A stretch of DNA of 64,000 nucleotides, from positions 62,001-126,000 of the forward strand of contig CAVYEG010000017.1 in assembly GCA_963767565.1 (NCBI GenBank), given 5' to 3'. Made by a program: the position numbers and the translations under genes. This DNA comes from Palsa-504 sp963767565. GTDB taxonomy: Bacteria > Actinomycetota > Actinomycetes > Streptosporangiales > Streptosporangiaceae. This document shows positions 38,451-46,692 of the stretch, one piece after another (within the stretch, counting starts at the first letter, position 1; every line of letters starts with the position of its first letter). Under the pieces are notes generated by a model. The model was not told the origin of the DNA. It made no database searches and saw only the letters and a list, made by a program, of their open reading frames with translations.

Positions 38451-39221
38451 CTAGAGGTGGTTGATGCGGGTTACCTCCTCGGAGGTCAGGGTGAAGCCGA
38501 ACAGGTCGAAGTTCTCGTCGATGCGGGCGGCGTGGACGGACTTGGGGATGACGATGATGCCGAGTTCGATGTGCCAGCGCAGAACGACCTGGGCGGGCGT
38601 GACGCCGTGGGCGGCGGCGATCTCGGTCAGGACGCGATCGCGCAGCCTGGTGCCGGCCAGCGGGCTGTAGCCCTCGACGACCACGCCGCGGTCGGCGTGG
38701 CCGGCCAGCAGGGCCAGGTCGTAGCGGGACGGGCTCCAGGGGATCTGGTTGACGGCGGGCCGCTGCCCGGTGGCCGCGATCAGCTCGTCGATCTGGGGCA
38801 GGCTGTAGTTGCTCACCCCGACCGCGCGGCACAGGCCCTCGTCCCTGGCCGCGAGGAACTCCTGCCACAGCGGCACCGAGAGCCGGCTGCGCGGCGACCA
38901 GTGAATCAGCCACAGGTCCACGTAGTCCGCGCCGAGCGCGCGCAGGCTCTCGGTGATGGTGGCCCGCGCCCGGCCGGCGTTGCCGGGCGGCAGCTTGGTG
39001 GTGATGAACACCTCGCCGCGGTCCAGGCCGCTGTCGGCCAGGGCACGGCCGACCTCGGCTTCGTTGCGGTACATGGTGGCGGTGTCGATGTGCCGGTAGC
39101 CGACGGCCAGTGCGTGCCGGACGGCGTCGTAGGCCCGCTGGCCTTGGATCTGCCAGGTGCCGAAGCCGAGCATCGGCATGGCCACGCCGGGGCTCAGGCG
39201 GACCACGGGAATCTCGCTCAT
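38451..39221 (-). CDS. Aldo/keto reductase
   Basis: A 256-residue NADPH-dependent reductase with the catalytic tetrad Asp46 and Tyr51 (HIDTATMYRNE), Lys76 (ITTKLPP) and His107 (LWLIHW). The cofactor-binding PKSVHAARI segment is at the C-terminus. It resembles 2,5-diketo-gluconate reductase-type enzymes; the substrate is not known. It follows hutF by 22 bases on the same strand and may be part of that transcript. Confidence 0.93.
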   Translation of the reverse strand: MSEIPVVRLSPGVAMPMLGFGTWQIQGQRAYDAVRHALAVGYRHIDTATMYRNEAEVGRALADSGLDRGEVFITTKLPPGNAGRARATITESLRALGADYVDLWLIHWSPRSRLSVPLWQEFLAARDEGLCRAVGVSNYSLPQIDELIAATGQRPAVNQIPWSPSRYDLALLAGHADRGVVVEGYSPLAGTRLRDRVLTEIAAAHGVTPAQVVLRWHIELGIIVIPKSVHAARIDENFDLFGFTLTSEEVTRINHL

Positions 39222-39243
39222 GAGGTCATTGTGGCAAGCGGGG

Positions 39244-40642
39244 TCAGGCGACGAGCGCGCGGATGGAGCGGGAGAGCTCGGCCGGGACGTCGGGGACGAG
39301 CAGGTGCACGCCGTCCTTGACCACGTCCCGGCCGCCGATCACCACGTCCCGCACGTCGGCGGCCGAGGCGCCGAAGACCGCCGTCTCCAGCGCCAGGGGA
39401 CCGGCGGCCCCGGCGGTGCGCACGCTGTCCAGGGAAATGGTCACCAGGTCGGCCCAGGCGCCCGCGGCGATCTCCCCCGCGTCGGGCCAGCCCAGGCTGG
39501 TGTGCCCGTCCGCGGTAGCGGCCCGCAGCAGGGCCCCGGCGGTGAAGTGGCCGCGGGCGCGCCGGGCCAGGCGCTCGGCGTACTCGACCCCGCGGGCCTC
39601 TTCGAGCAGGTCGATTACCGCGTGGCTGTCGCTGCCCAGGGTGAGCGGGCAGCCCGCGGCGGCCAGCGCCCGGGCCGGGGCCAGGCCGTCGCCGAGGTCA
39701 CGTTCGGTGGTCGGGCACAGGCAGGCATACGTCTGGCAGCCGCCCAGCAAGTCCAGGTCACCGGCCTCGAGATGAGTGGCGTGCACCACGGTGGTCCGGG
39801 GCCCGAGCACGTCCTCGTCGTACAGCAGCCGGGCGGGCGACATGCCGTACACGTCCTGGCAGGCCTGGTTCTCCCCGGTCTGCTCGGACATATGGGCGTG
39901 CAGCGGGGCGCCGGTCCGGTGAGCCCAGGCCACGACCGGGTGCATCTGGCCCTTGGGCACCGCGCGGACGGAATGGATGGCCGCGCCGACCCGGGCGTGC
40001 GGCGTGATCATGCCGTGGGCGTCGTAGCCCAGGCCGGTGACCCGCCCGGCCCAGCGCACGGCGTCGCCGTCGCCGAACCGCAGCTGAGGCCCGGCCAGCG
40101 GCAGCAGGCCCTCGGGGCCCAGCCCGCCGGACAGGTAGCAGGCGTCGAGCAGCGTCATGCGCAGGCCGGCCTCGGCCGCGGCCTGGATCAGGGCCCGGCC
40201 CATGGCGTTCGGGTCGTCGTAGGGGTGCCCGCCGGCCTGGTGGTGCAGGTAGTGGAACTCCCCCACGCAGCTGACCCCGGCCAGGGCCATCTCGGCGTAG
40301 GTGGCGCGGGCCAGCCGCAGGTAGCGGTCGGGGTCCAGGCGGGCCGCGACGTCGTACATCCGCTCGCGCCAGGTCCAGAACGTCCCGCGGTCCGCCTGCG
40401 TGGTCCCCCGCAGCGCCCGGTGGAAGGCGTGCGAGTGGGCGTTGGCGAACCCGGGCAGCGTGAGGCCATGGAGGCGCGTGATATCGGATGGGACTGAAGT
40501 GGTTGGGGGTGGGGATAGGGATGGGGTGGTCGCAGCAGGGGTGACGGAGGTGAAATGTTCGCCGTCCGCGGTGATGAGGACGTCACGGCGTATCCCCTGG
40601 CCGGGGAGCCAGGCCAGGTCGGCGAGCCATGTGCCTGGTCAC
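39244..40642 (-). CDS. hutF: Formimidoylglutamate deiminase with apparent 5' frameshift
   Basis: An amidohydrolase of about 465 residues that deaminates N-formimino-glutamate in histidine breakdown. The metal motif NAHSHAFHR lies at about 40422-40448, then TFWTWRERMYDVAARL, HMSEQTGENQAC, THLEAGD and GSDSHAVIDLLEEAR. The first canonical start in this frame is the ATG at 40359, which would delete the HxH metal site. The true start is probably the GTG at 40642, overlapping the upstream stop as GTGA, but it is one base out of frame. Removing one base within 40628-40636 would read MTRHWLADLAWLPG. This is either a sequence error or a recent mutation. Confidence 0.85.
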
Positions 40643-41853
40643 GCCGGGCCCGCGAGGTCCTCGAGGACGGCGGCCAGGGCACGGACTCCGGCCTCGCAGT
40701 CGGCCAGGTCGGCGTGTTCGGCAGGCGAATGCGAGATGCCGGTCGGGTTGCGCACGAACAGCATGGCGGCGGGCACCCGCGCGGCCAGGATCCCGGCGTC
40801 GTGACCGGCCCCGGTGGGCAGCACCGGCGCGGTCATCCCGGCTGCGGCCAGCACGCCACGGATCCGGTCCCGCAGCTTGGAGTCGAAGCGGACGAGCGGG
40901 GTGTACGACTCCGGCCTGACGCTGAGCGTGACCCCCTGCTCCTGGGCCGATTTTTCTGCGGCCGAACGGATCGTGGTGACTGTGGTCTCCAGCACGGCTT
41001 CATCGGGAGCCCGGGCGTCGAGCCAGGCCCGGACGGCCGAGGGCACCGCATTGGTCCCGTTCGGCTCGGCGATGACCTTGCCGAACGTGGCCAGCGCCCG
41101 GTGAGCGGCCGCGGCCCGGCGGGCGGCCAGCACGGTGCTCGCGTAGGCCAGCATCGGGTCATGGCGGTCGGCTAGCTGGGCCGTGCCGGCGTGATCGGCA
41201 CGGCCGGTGAAGTCGAGCCGCCAGCGGCCGTGCGGCCAGATGCCCTCGGCCACGCCGACCGCGGCGTCCAGCGGCGCCAGCGCGCGGCCCTGCTCGACGT
41301 GCAGTTCGACCAGGGCGCTGATGCCCTCGAGGCGGCGCTCGTCGGGACCGATCCGGGCCGGGTCATGACCAGCGGCCCGCATCGCCTCGCCCAGCGTCAC
41401 GCCCGCATCGTCGGTCAGCGCCCGCGCGGCGTCCGGCTGGACGGCGCCCGCCAGCAGGCGGCTGCCCAGGCAGGAGACGCCGAACCGGGCGCCTTCTTCC
41501 TCGGTGAAGACGGCTAGCACCACGGGTCGTTCGGGATAAAAGGCTTTCTCGTTCAGCAGGTCCACGGCGGCCAGCGCAGCCGCGACGCCCAGGGCGCCGT
41601 CGAAGCCGCCGCCGTCCGGGACGGAGTCCAGGTGGCTGCCGGTCACCACGGCATCGGGACCTCGCGGGCCCCACCAGGCCCACAGGTTGCCGTTGTTGTC
41701 CGTTTCGGTGGCCAGGTCGCGCTTGGCCGCCTGGCGGGTGAACCAGGTGCGGCAGGCGACCTCGGCCGGGGTCCAGGAATACCGGCGGTAGCCGCCGGTC
41801 TGCTGGTCGCGGCCGATCGACTCCAGCTCGCGCCAGAGGTCGGAGAACGTCAT
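40639..41853 (-). CDS. M20 amidohydrolase (allantoate/N-carbamoyl type) in hut operon
   Basis: A 404-residue di-metal amidohydrolase of the allantoate amidohydrolase/N-carbamoyl-amino-acid hydrolase family. Motifs: GSHLDSVPDGGGFDG, TEEEGARFG, HVEQGR and a C-terminal GAGHDAG. The start ATG at 41853 overlaps the hutU stop as ATGA; the frame open further upstream is a shadow of hutU. It sits between hutU and hutF, an order I recall from Streptomyces, so it probably removes the formyl group from N-formylglutamate in place of HutG. That role is inferred from position. Confidence 0.9.
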   Translation of the reverse strand: MTFSDLWRELESIGRDQQTGGYRRYSWTPAEVACRTWFTRQAAKRDLATETDNNGNLWAWWGPRGPDAVVTGSHLDSVPDGGGFDGALGVAAALAAVDLLNEKAFYPERPVVLAVFTEEEGARFGVSCLGSRLLAGAVQPDAARALTDDAGVTLGEAMRAAGHDPARIGPDERRLEGISALVELHVEQGRALAPLDAAVGVAEGIWPHGRWRLDFTGRADHAGTAQLADRHDPMLAYASTVLAARRAAAAHRALATFGKVIAEPNGTNAVPSAVRAWLDARAPDEAVLETTVTTIRSAAEKSAQEQGVTLSVRPESYTPLVRFDSKLRDRIRGVLAAAGMTAPVLPTGAGHDAGILAARVPAAMLFVRNPTGISHSPAEHADLADCEAGVRALAAVLEDLAGPA

Positions 41854-43508
41854 AGCTCGGTCATGGGGACGCGGACGCCGCGTTCGGCGGCCACGGCCGA
41901 GGCCTGGTCGTAGCCGGCGTCGGCGTGCCTGATCACGCCCATCGCGGGGTCGTTGGTCAGGACGCGCTCCAGCTTGGCTCCGGCCAGGTCGGTGCCGTCG
42001 GCCACGCAGACCTGGCCGGCGTGGATGGAGCGGCCGATGCCGACGCCGCCGCCGTGGTGGATGGACACCCAGGAGGCGCCGGAGGCCGTGTTGACCAGGG
42101 CGTTCAGCAGCGGCCAGTCGGCGATCGCGTCGGAGCCGTCGGCCATGGCCTCGGTTTCCCGGTACGGCGAGGCGACCGAGCCGCAGTCCAGGTGGTCGCG
42201 GCCGAGCACGAGGGGGGCCGCCAGTTCGCCCTTGGCCACCATCTCGTTGAAGCGCAGGCCGGCCAGGTGCCGCTCGCCGTAGCCGAGCCAGCAGATCCGG
42301 GCGGGCAGGCCCTGGAAGTGCACCTTCTCCCCGGCCAGCCGGATCCACCTGGCCAGCGCCTCGTTCTGCGGGAACAGGTCGAGGATGGCCCGGTCGGTGG
42401 CGGCGATGTCCTTGGGGTCACCGGACAGCGCGGCCCAGCGGAACGGGCCCTTGCCCTCGCAGAACAGCGGCCTGATATAGGCCGGGACGAAGCCGGGGAA
42501 GGCGAACGCGCGGGTGTAGCCGGCCAGTTCGGCCTCGCCGCGGATGGAGTTGCCGTAGTCGAAGACCTCCGCGCCCGCGTCCAGGAAGCCGACCATGGCG
42601 GCGACCTGGGCGGCCATCGACTCGCGGGCCCTTATGGTGAAGCCCTCGGGGTCTTCGGCGCGCAGGGCGGCCATGTCCTCGAAGGCGACGCCGCTGGGCA
42701 GGTAGCTGAGCGGGTCGTGGGCCGAGGTCTGGTCGGTGACGATGTCGATGGGGGCGCTGGCCTTGAGCAGTTGCGGCAGGATGTCGGCGGCGTTGCCGAG
42801 CAGGCCGATGGACAGGGCCTGGTTCTGGTCGCGGGCGGCGACGGCGCGGCGGATGGCGTCGTCGACGTCGGCGGCCTGCTCGTCGAGGTAGCCGAACTCG
42901 ATCCGGCGGGTGATCCGGGACTGGTCGCACTCGATGCAGATGACCACGCCGCCGTTCATGGTCACGGCCAGCGGCTGCGCGCCGCCCATGCCGCCCAGGC
43001 CGGCGGTCAGCGTGATCGTGCCCGCCAGGGTGCCGCCGAAGCGCTTGGCCGCGATGGCGGCGAAGGTCTCGTAGGTGCCCTGCAGGATGCCCTGGGTGCC
43101 GATGTAGATCCAGGAGCCCGCGGTCATCTGGCCGTACATGGTCAGGCCGAGCTGCTCCAGGCGGCGGAACTCCTCCCAGGTCGCCCACTGCGGGACCAGG
43201 TTGGAGTTGGCGATGAGCACGCGCGGGGCCCATTCGTGGGTGCGCATCACGCCGACCGGCTTGCCGGACTGGACGAGCATGGTCTCGTCGTCGTTCAGGT
43301 CCTGCAGGGTCTTGATGATCGCCGCGTAGGCGTCCCAGCTGCGGGCGGCGCGGCCGGAGCCGCCGTAGACGATGAGCTGGTCGGGATGTTCGGCCACCTC
43401 GGGGTCGAGGTTGTTCATGAGCATGCGCATGGCAGCTTCCTGGGCCCACCCCTGGCAGGTTCGCTGCAGGCCGCGCGGCGCGTGAATCGGTTCGTGGCTG
43501 GCGATCAT
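41850..43508 (-). CDS. hutU: Urocanate hydratase
   Basis: A 552-residue enzyme of normal length that hydrates urocanate to imidazolonepropionate using a tightly bound NAD. Clear family blocks are EAAMRMLMNNLDPEVAEHP, MTAGSWIYIGTQGI, TAGLGGMGGAQPLAVTM (NAD-binding) and FDYGNSIRGEA, with the catalytic region YGERHLAGLRFNEMVA and DHLDCGSVASPYRETEAM. It is the first gene of hutU, the M20 hydrolase and hutF, all overlapping by four bases. hutH and hutI are not in the window. Confidence 0.97.
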   Translation of the reverse strand: MIASHEPIHAPRGLQRTCQGWAQEAAMRMLMNNLDPEVAEHPDQLIVYGGSGRAARSWDAYAAIIKTLQDLNDDETMLVQSGKPVGVMRTHEWAPRVLIANSNLVPQWATWEEFRRLEQLGLTMYGQMTAGSWIYIGTQGILQGTYETFAAIAAKRFGGTLAGTITLTAGLGGMGGAQPLAVTMNGGVVICIECDQSRITRRIEFGYLDEQAADVDDAIRRAVAARDQNQALSIGLLGNAADILPQLLKASAPIDIVTDQTSAHDPLSYLPSGVAFEDMAALRAEDPEGFTIRARESMAAQVAAMVGFLDAGAEVFDYGNSIRGEAELAGYTRAFAFPGFVPAYIRPLFCEGKGPFRWAALSGDPKDIAATDRAILDLFPQNEALARWIRLAGEKVHFQGLPARICWLGYGERHLAGLRFNEMVAKGELAAPLVLGRDHLDCGSVASPYRETEAMADGSDAIADWPLLNALVNTASGASWVSIHHGGGVGIGRSIHAGQVCVADGTDLAGAKLERVLTNDPAMGVIRHADAGYDQASAVAAERGVRVPMTEL

Positions 43509-43582
43509 GTGCCCATCATGGCAGGACGCTTATCCGGGTGACAGATCGACGCTCGGTTGCTGGGTTAGTGGGCCGGATGGGG

Positions 43583-44509
43583 TTAGGCGGCGACTAGTTC
43601 GGTGGGCTCGGCGATGACGTCGACCAGGGCGCCGTTGCGCATGACGGTGACGGACAGGGGGCGGCCGATCGCCTCGGAGAACATCTGGCGCTGGAGGTCC
43701 TGGGAGACGGCGACCGGCTGGCCGGCCACGGTGAGCAGCAGGTCGCCGGCGCGCAGGCCCGCGCGGTCGGCCGGGCCGCCGCTCACCACCTGCGCCACGA
43801 GCAGGCCGGTCTGGCGGCCCAGGCGCTCCCGCCAGGCGGCGGGCACCGGGCCGGGGACCATGGCCAGGCCCAGGTAGGCGCGGCGAACCCGGCCGTCCTG
43901 CATGAGCGCCGAGATGATCCGCCGGGTAGTGCGGTTGACCGGGACGGCCATGCCGAGACCCACGCCCGCCACGGCAGTGTTGATCCCGACCACCCGGGCA
44001 TCCGCGTCGGCCAGCGCCCCGCCGGAGTTGCCCGGGTTGAGCGCGGCGTCGGTCTGGATGACGTCCTCGATCACCCGGCCGCGGGCCGGCAGGGACCGGC
44101 CGAGCGCGCTGACCACGCCGGCCGTCACCGACCCGGCCAGGCCGAGCGGGTTGCCGACCGCCACCACCAGCTGGCCGACGACGAGCTGGTCGGCCTCGCC
44201 GAGCTCGGCAGGCGCGGGGGTGTGCCCGGTGGCGCGCAGCACGGCCAGGTCGGACAGCGGGTCCGCGCCCACCACGCGGAACGGTGCCGAGGTGCCGTCG
44301 GAGAACGCCGCGGTCCCGCCGCTGGACTTGCCGACCACGTGCGCGTTGGTGAGCAGGAACCCGTCACCGGTGAACACCACGGCCGAGCCGAGGCTCTCCC
44401 CTGTCCCGCCGCCGCGCGGGACGCGCAGGCTCGCGACCTTCGGCGTGAGCCGCTCGGCCACGCCGGTCACGATCTGCGAGTATGCGTCAAGCGGATGATC
44501 AGCCGCCAT
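43583..44509 (-). CDS. HtrA-like trypsin-family protease with PDZ domain, no signal peptide
   Basis: A 308-residue chymotrypsin-fold protease: His57 (LLTNAHVV), Asp87 (DPLSDLAVL) and Ser162 (NPGNSGGAL) form the triad, and a PDZ domain occupies about residues 200-300 (GLLVAQVVSGGPADRAGLRAGD read as its GGPADRAGLRAGD motif). The ATG at 44509 follows gggag. Most HtrA proteins are secreted or membrane-anchored, but no hydrophobic segment precedes the catalytic domain here, so it appears cytoplasmic. The open frame extending upstream is not supported. Confidence 0.92.
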   Translation of the reverse strand: MAADHPLDAYSQIVTGVAERLTPKVASLRVPRGGGTGESLGSAVVFTGDGFLLTNAHVVGKSSGGTAAFSDGTSAPFRVVGADPLSDLAVLRATGHTPAPAELGEADQLVVGQLVVAVGNPLGLAGSVTAGVVSALGRSLPARGRVIEDVIQTDAALNPGNSGGALADADARVVGINTAVAGVGLGMAVPVNRTTRRIISALMQDGRVRRAYLGLAMVPGPVPAAWRERLGRQTGLLVAQVVSGGPADRAGLRAGDLLLTVAGQPVAVSQDLQRQMFSEAIGRPLSVTVMRNGALVDVIAEPTELVAA

Positions 44510-44697
44510 CAGATCTCCCAGAGCCGTTCCACAATTGATTACAGCATTACAGTGCAACCACGAATTGGGAAGGCTGCTTACCGGGAGGGGTTCCGCCCGG
44601 AGCGGAATCGCGCCGGTGCTGGTTACTGGGGCGCGGGCGTGGGCGGGATTCCCGTAACCGAGGTCGCGGGGCATCAGCCACGGACCGTTCAGCCTGA

Positions 44698-46692
44698 TTA
44701 ATGGCCGCGGGCGGCGGCCAGTTCGGTGCGGAAATGCTCGTAGTCGGCGAGTTCGCGGCCGGCCGGGGCCAGCACCAGGTCGCTGGTGACGTCGCCGATC
44801 TTGGCCATGATGGCCTGGTTGGACTGCTCGCGTTCGCGGTCGGCGGCCAGCACCACCATGTTCTGGCACCACGACTCGATCAGCCAGCCGAGCAGCAGCA
44901 GCGCGATCACCATGACACCGAGCCAGGGCGCCAGCGAGACGTCGCTGATCAGCGAGGACGACTTGTGCGAGCCGTGCAGGGCCAGGATCAGCGCGATCCA
45001 GACCACCCCGGCCGCGGCCAGCAGCATCAGCAAGCCCTGGGCCAGCGCGATCAGCCGCCACCAGGCGGTCACCTTGTCCCGGGACGGCAAGCCCTGGGCC
45101 ACCGCCGCGCCCAGGGCGGCCTGGGCTTCGTTAGCCCGTGACCTGGCGGCCGCGCGCACGGTCCGCGACCAGGGCTCGGGCAGCGAGCCGCCGACCTGGT
45201 CGGCGAACACCGTGATCGCGTTGTCGATGTCGGATCGCTGCGCCTGCGGAACGTCGGCGGGGGCCCTGGCCAGCAGCTTGCGGGCCGACGTACCGCCGGA
45301 GCCACGCAGCCGGTCGGCCAGCCGGGCCGGCGGCCAGCCGATGAGAGCGGCGGCGCGGCGCTCGCGAATGCCGTTCAGCGCCTCGGTGGCCGCGGCCATC
45401 CCGGCGGCCTTGGCGAAGGCAGCGGTCAGCGTGCCCGCGGGGCTGGCCGGGACGTACATGGCGGGATCGGGGGCACGCGCGATGCCCGTGCCGTCCGGTG
45501 TCGCGTCCTCCCAGGGCGGACGCGCCGAGGAGGCCGACTTGGCGAGCGGGGAGCCGGCCTGCCAGGGCTGCCACTCCTCTGACGCCCCCGCCTGCCCGGC
45601 GGCCGGCCCGGTCGGGTCCGCCCACGGCGCGGCGGGCGCCTGCCGGGCGCCGCCGGCGTCCAGGGCCGGGTCACCGGCGGCCCATTCGTCCTGCTCCCAC
45701 GGCGGACGTTCGGCCCCGGCCGCGGCGGCGGGCGGTGATCCGTTCCCGTTGGCCGCGGTGGTCCTGGGGGCGCCAGCCGCCGGCGCGGCGGACAGCAGCG
45801 CGGCCGGCCCCGGCGGCAGCCAGCCGGGCACCGGGTCGCCGGCGTAGGCGGCGAACCGCTCCAGCAGGGCGTCGATATCCGCGGTGATCCGGTCCGACGC
45901 CGCGCGCCGGGCGGCCACCGCGTTGGCCAGCACGCGGCGCAGGTCATCCAGGCCGGCGCCGGTGATCGCGGAGGTCACCAGCACGGGCGTCTCGATCAGC
46001 CCTTCGGCATCCAGCAGCCTGCGCAGGTCGTTCCGGCAGTCGTCGACCTGCTCGGCGGTCAGCGTGTCGGCCTGGTTGAGCACCACCGTGGTCACGGAGG
46101 CGTGGCCGGCCAGCGGCACCAGGTACCGCCGGTGCACGGAGGCGTCCGCGTACTTCAGCGGGTCGAGCACCCAGACCAGCATGTCGGCCATCTTGACCAG
46201 GCGGTCGACCAGGGCCGCCGAGCCGGTGACCACCGAGTCGTGGTCGGGCAGGTCGAGCAGCAGCAGCCCGGTCAGCGATGCCTCGCCCTCATCAAGCGCG
46301 CTGGCCCGGGCGTACCGGTGCCGCCGCTGCACGCTGAGCCAGTCGAGCAGGGGGGCGGCCCCCTCCATGCCCCACACGCAGGCGTGCGAGTGCTTGGTCG
46401 TGGGACGCATCACCCCGGCGGGCGAGAAGGAGGCGCCGGCCAGGGCGTTGAACAGCGAGGACTTGCCGCTGCCGGTGCCGCCGGCCAGGGCCACCACGGT
46501 GTGCGTGGCGGACATCCGCAGCCGCTCGCCCGACCGCCGCAGCAGCGTCTCGGCGTCGGCCAGCAGGTCAGGGTTGAATCCCTCGGACCCGGACCTGGCG
46601 GATCCGACGCGGGTGAGCTCGGTGAGCGCAGCGAGCCTGGCGGGCAGGCGCGTGACCGGCAGGCCGGTCACCCCGATTGTGTTCGCTGTCAC
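44698..46692 (-). CDS. Dynamin-like GTPase with C-terminal membrane helices
   Basis: A 664-residue large GTPase. The P-loop GGTGSGKSS is at 71-79, G3 is LLDLPDHDSV and G4 is LNQAD. A Pro/Gly/Ala-rich insert lies at about 290-430. Two membrane helices occur near the C-terminus (LIALAQGLLMLLAAAGVVWIAL and VMVIALLLLGWLIE, shown in part). The start overlaps the upstream GTPase stop as ATGA. A tandem pair of dynamin-like proteins, one with membrane helices, matches the DynA/DynB arrangement that stabilises FtsZ rings during Streptomyces sporulation septation. The match to that system is by arrangement, not by alignment. Confidence 0.86.
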   Translation of the reverse strand: MTANTIGVTGLPVTRLPARLAALTELTRVGSARSGSEGFNPDLLADAETLLRRSGERLRMSATHTVVALAGGTGSGKSSLFNALAGASFSPAGVMRPTTKHSHACVWGMEGAAPLLDWLSVQRRHRYARASALDEGEASLTGLLLLDLPDHDSVVTGSAALVDRLVKMADMLVWVLDPLKYADASVHRRYLVPLAGHASVTTVVLNQADTLTAEQVDDCRNDLRRLLDAEGLIETPVLVTSAITGAGLDDLRRVLANAVAARRAASDRITADIDALLERFAAYAGDPVPGWLPPGPAALLSAAPAAGAPRTTAANGNGSPPAAAAGAERPPWEQDEWAAGDPALDAGGARQAPAAPWADPTGPAAGQAGASEEWQPWQAGSPLAKSASSARPPWEDATPDGTGIARAPDPAMYVPASPAGTLTAAFAKAAGMAAATEALNGIRERRAAALIGWPPARLADRLRGSGGTSARKLLARAPADVPQAQRSDIDNAITVFADQVGGSLPEPWSRTVRAAARSRANEAQAALGAAVAQGLPSRDKVTAWWRLIALAQGLLMLLAAAGVVWIALILALHGSHKSSSLISDVSLAPWLGVMVIALLLLGWLIESWCQNMVVLAADREREQSNQAIMAKIGDVTSDLVLAPAGRELADYEHFRTELAAARGH

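Noticed and set aside
41925..43541. 538-codon rightward open frame opposite hutU
   Set aside because: Antisense shadow of hutU with low-complexity Gly/Ala/Val/Asp content.
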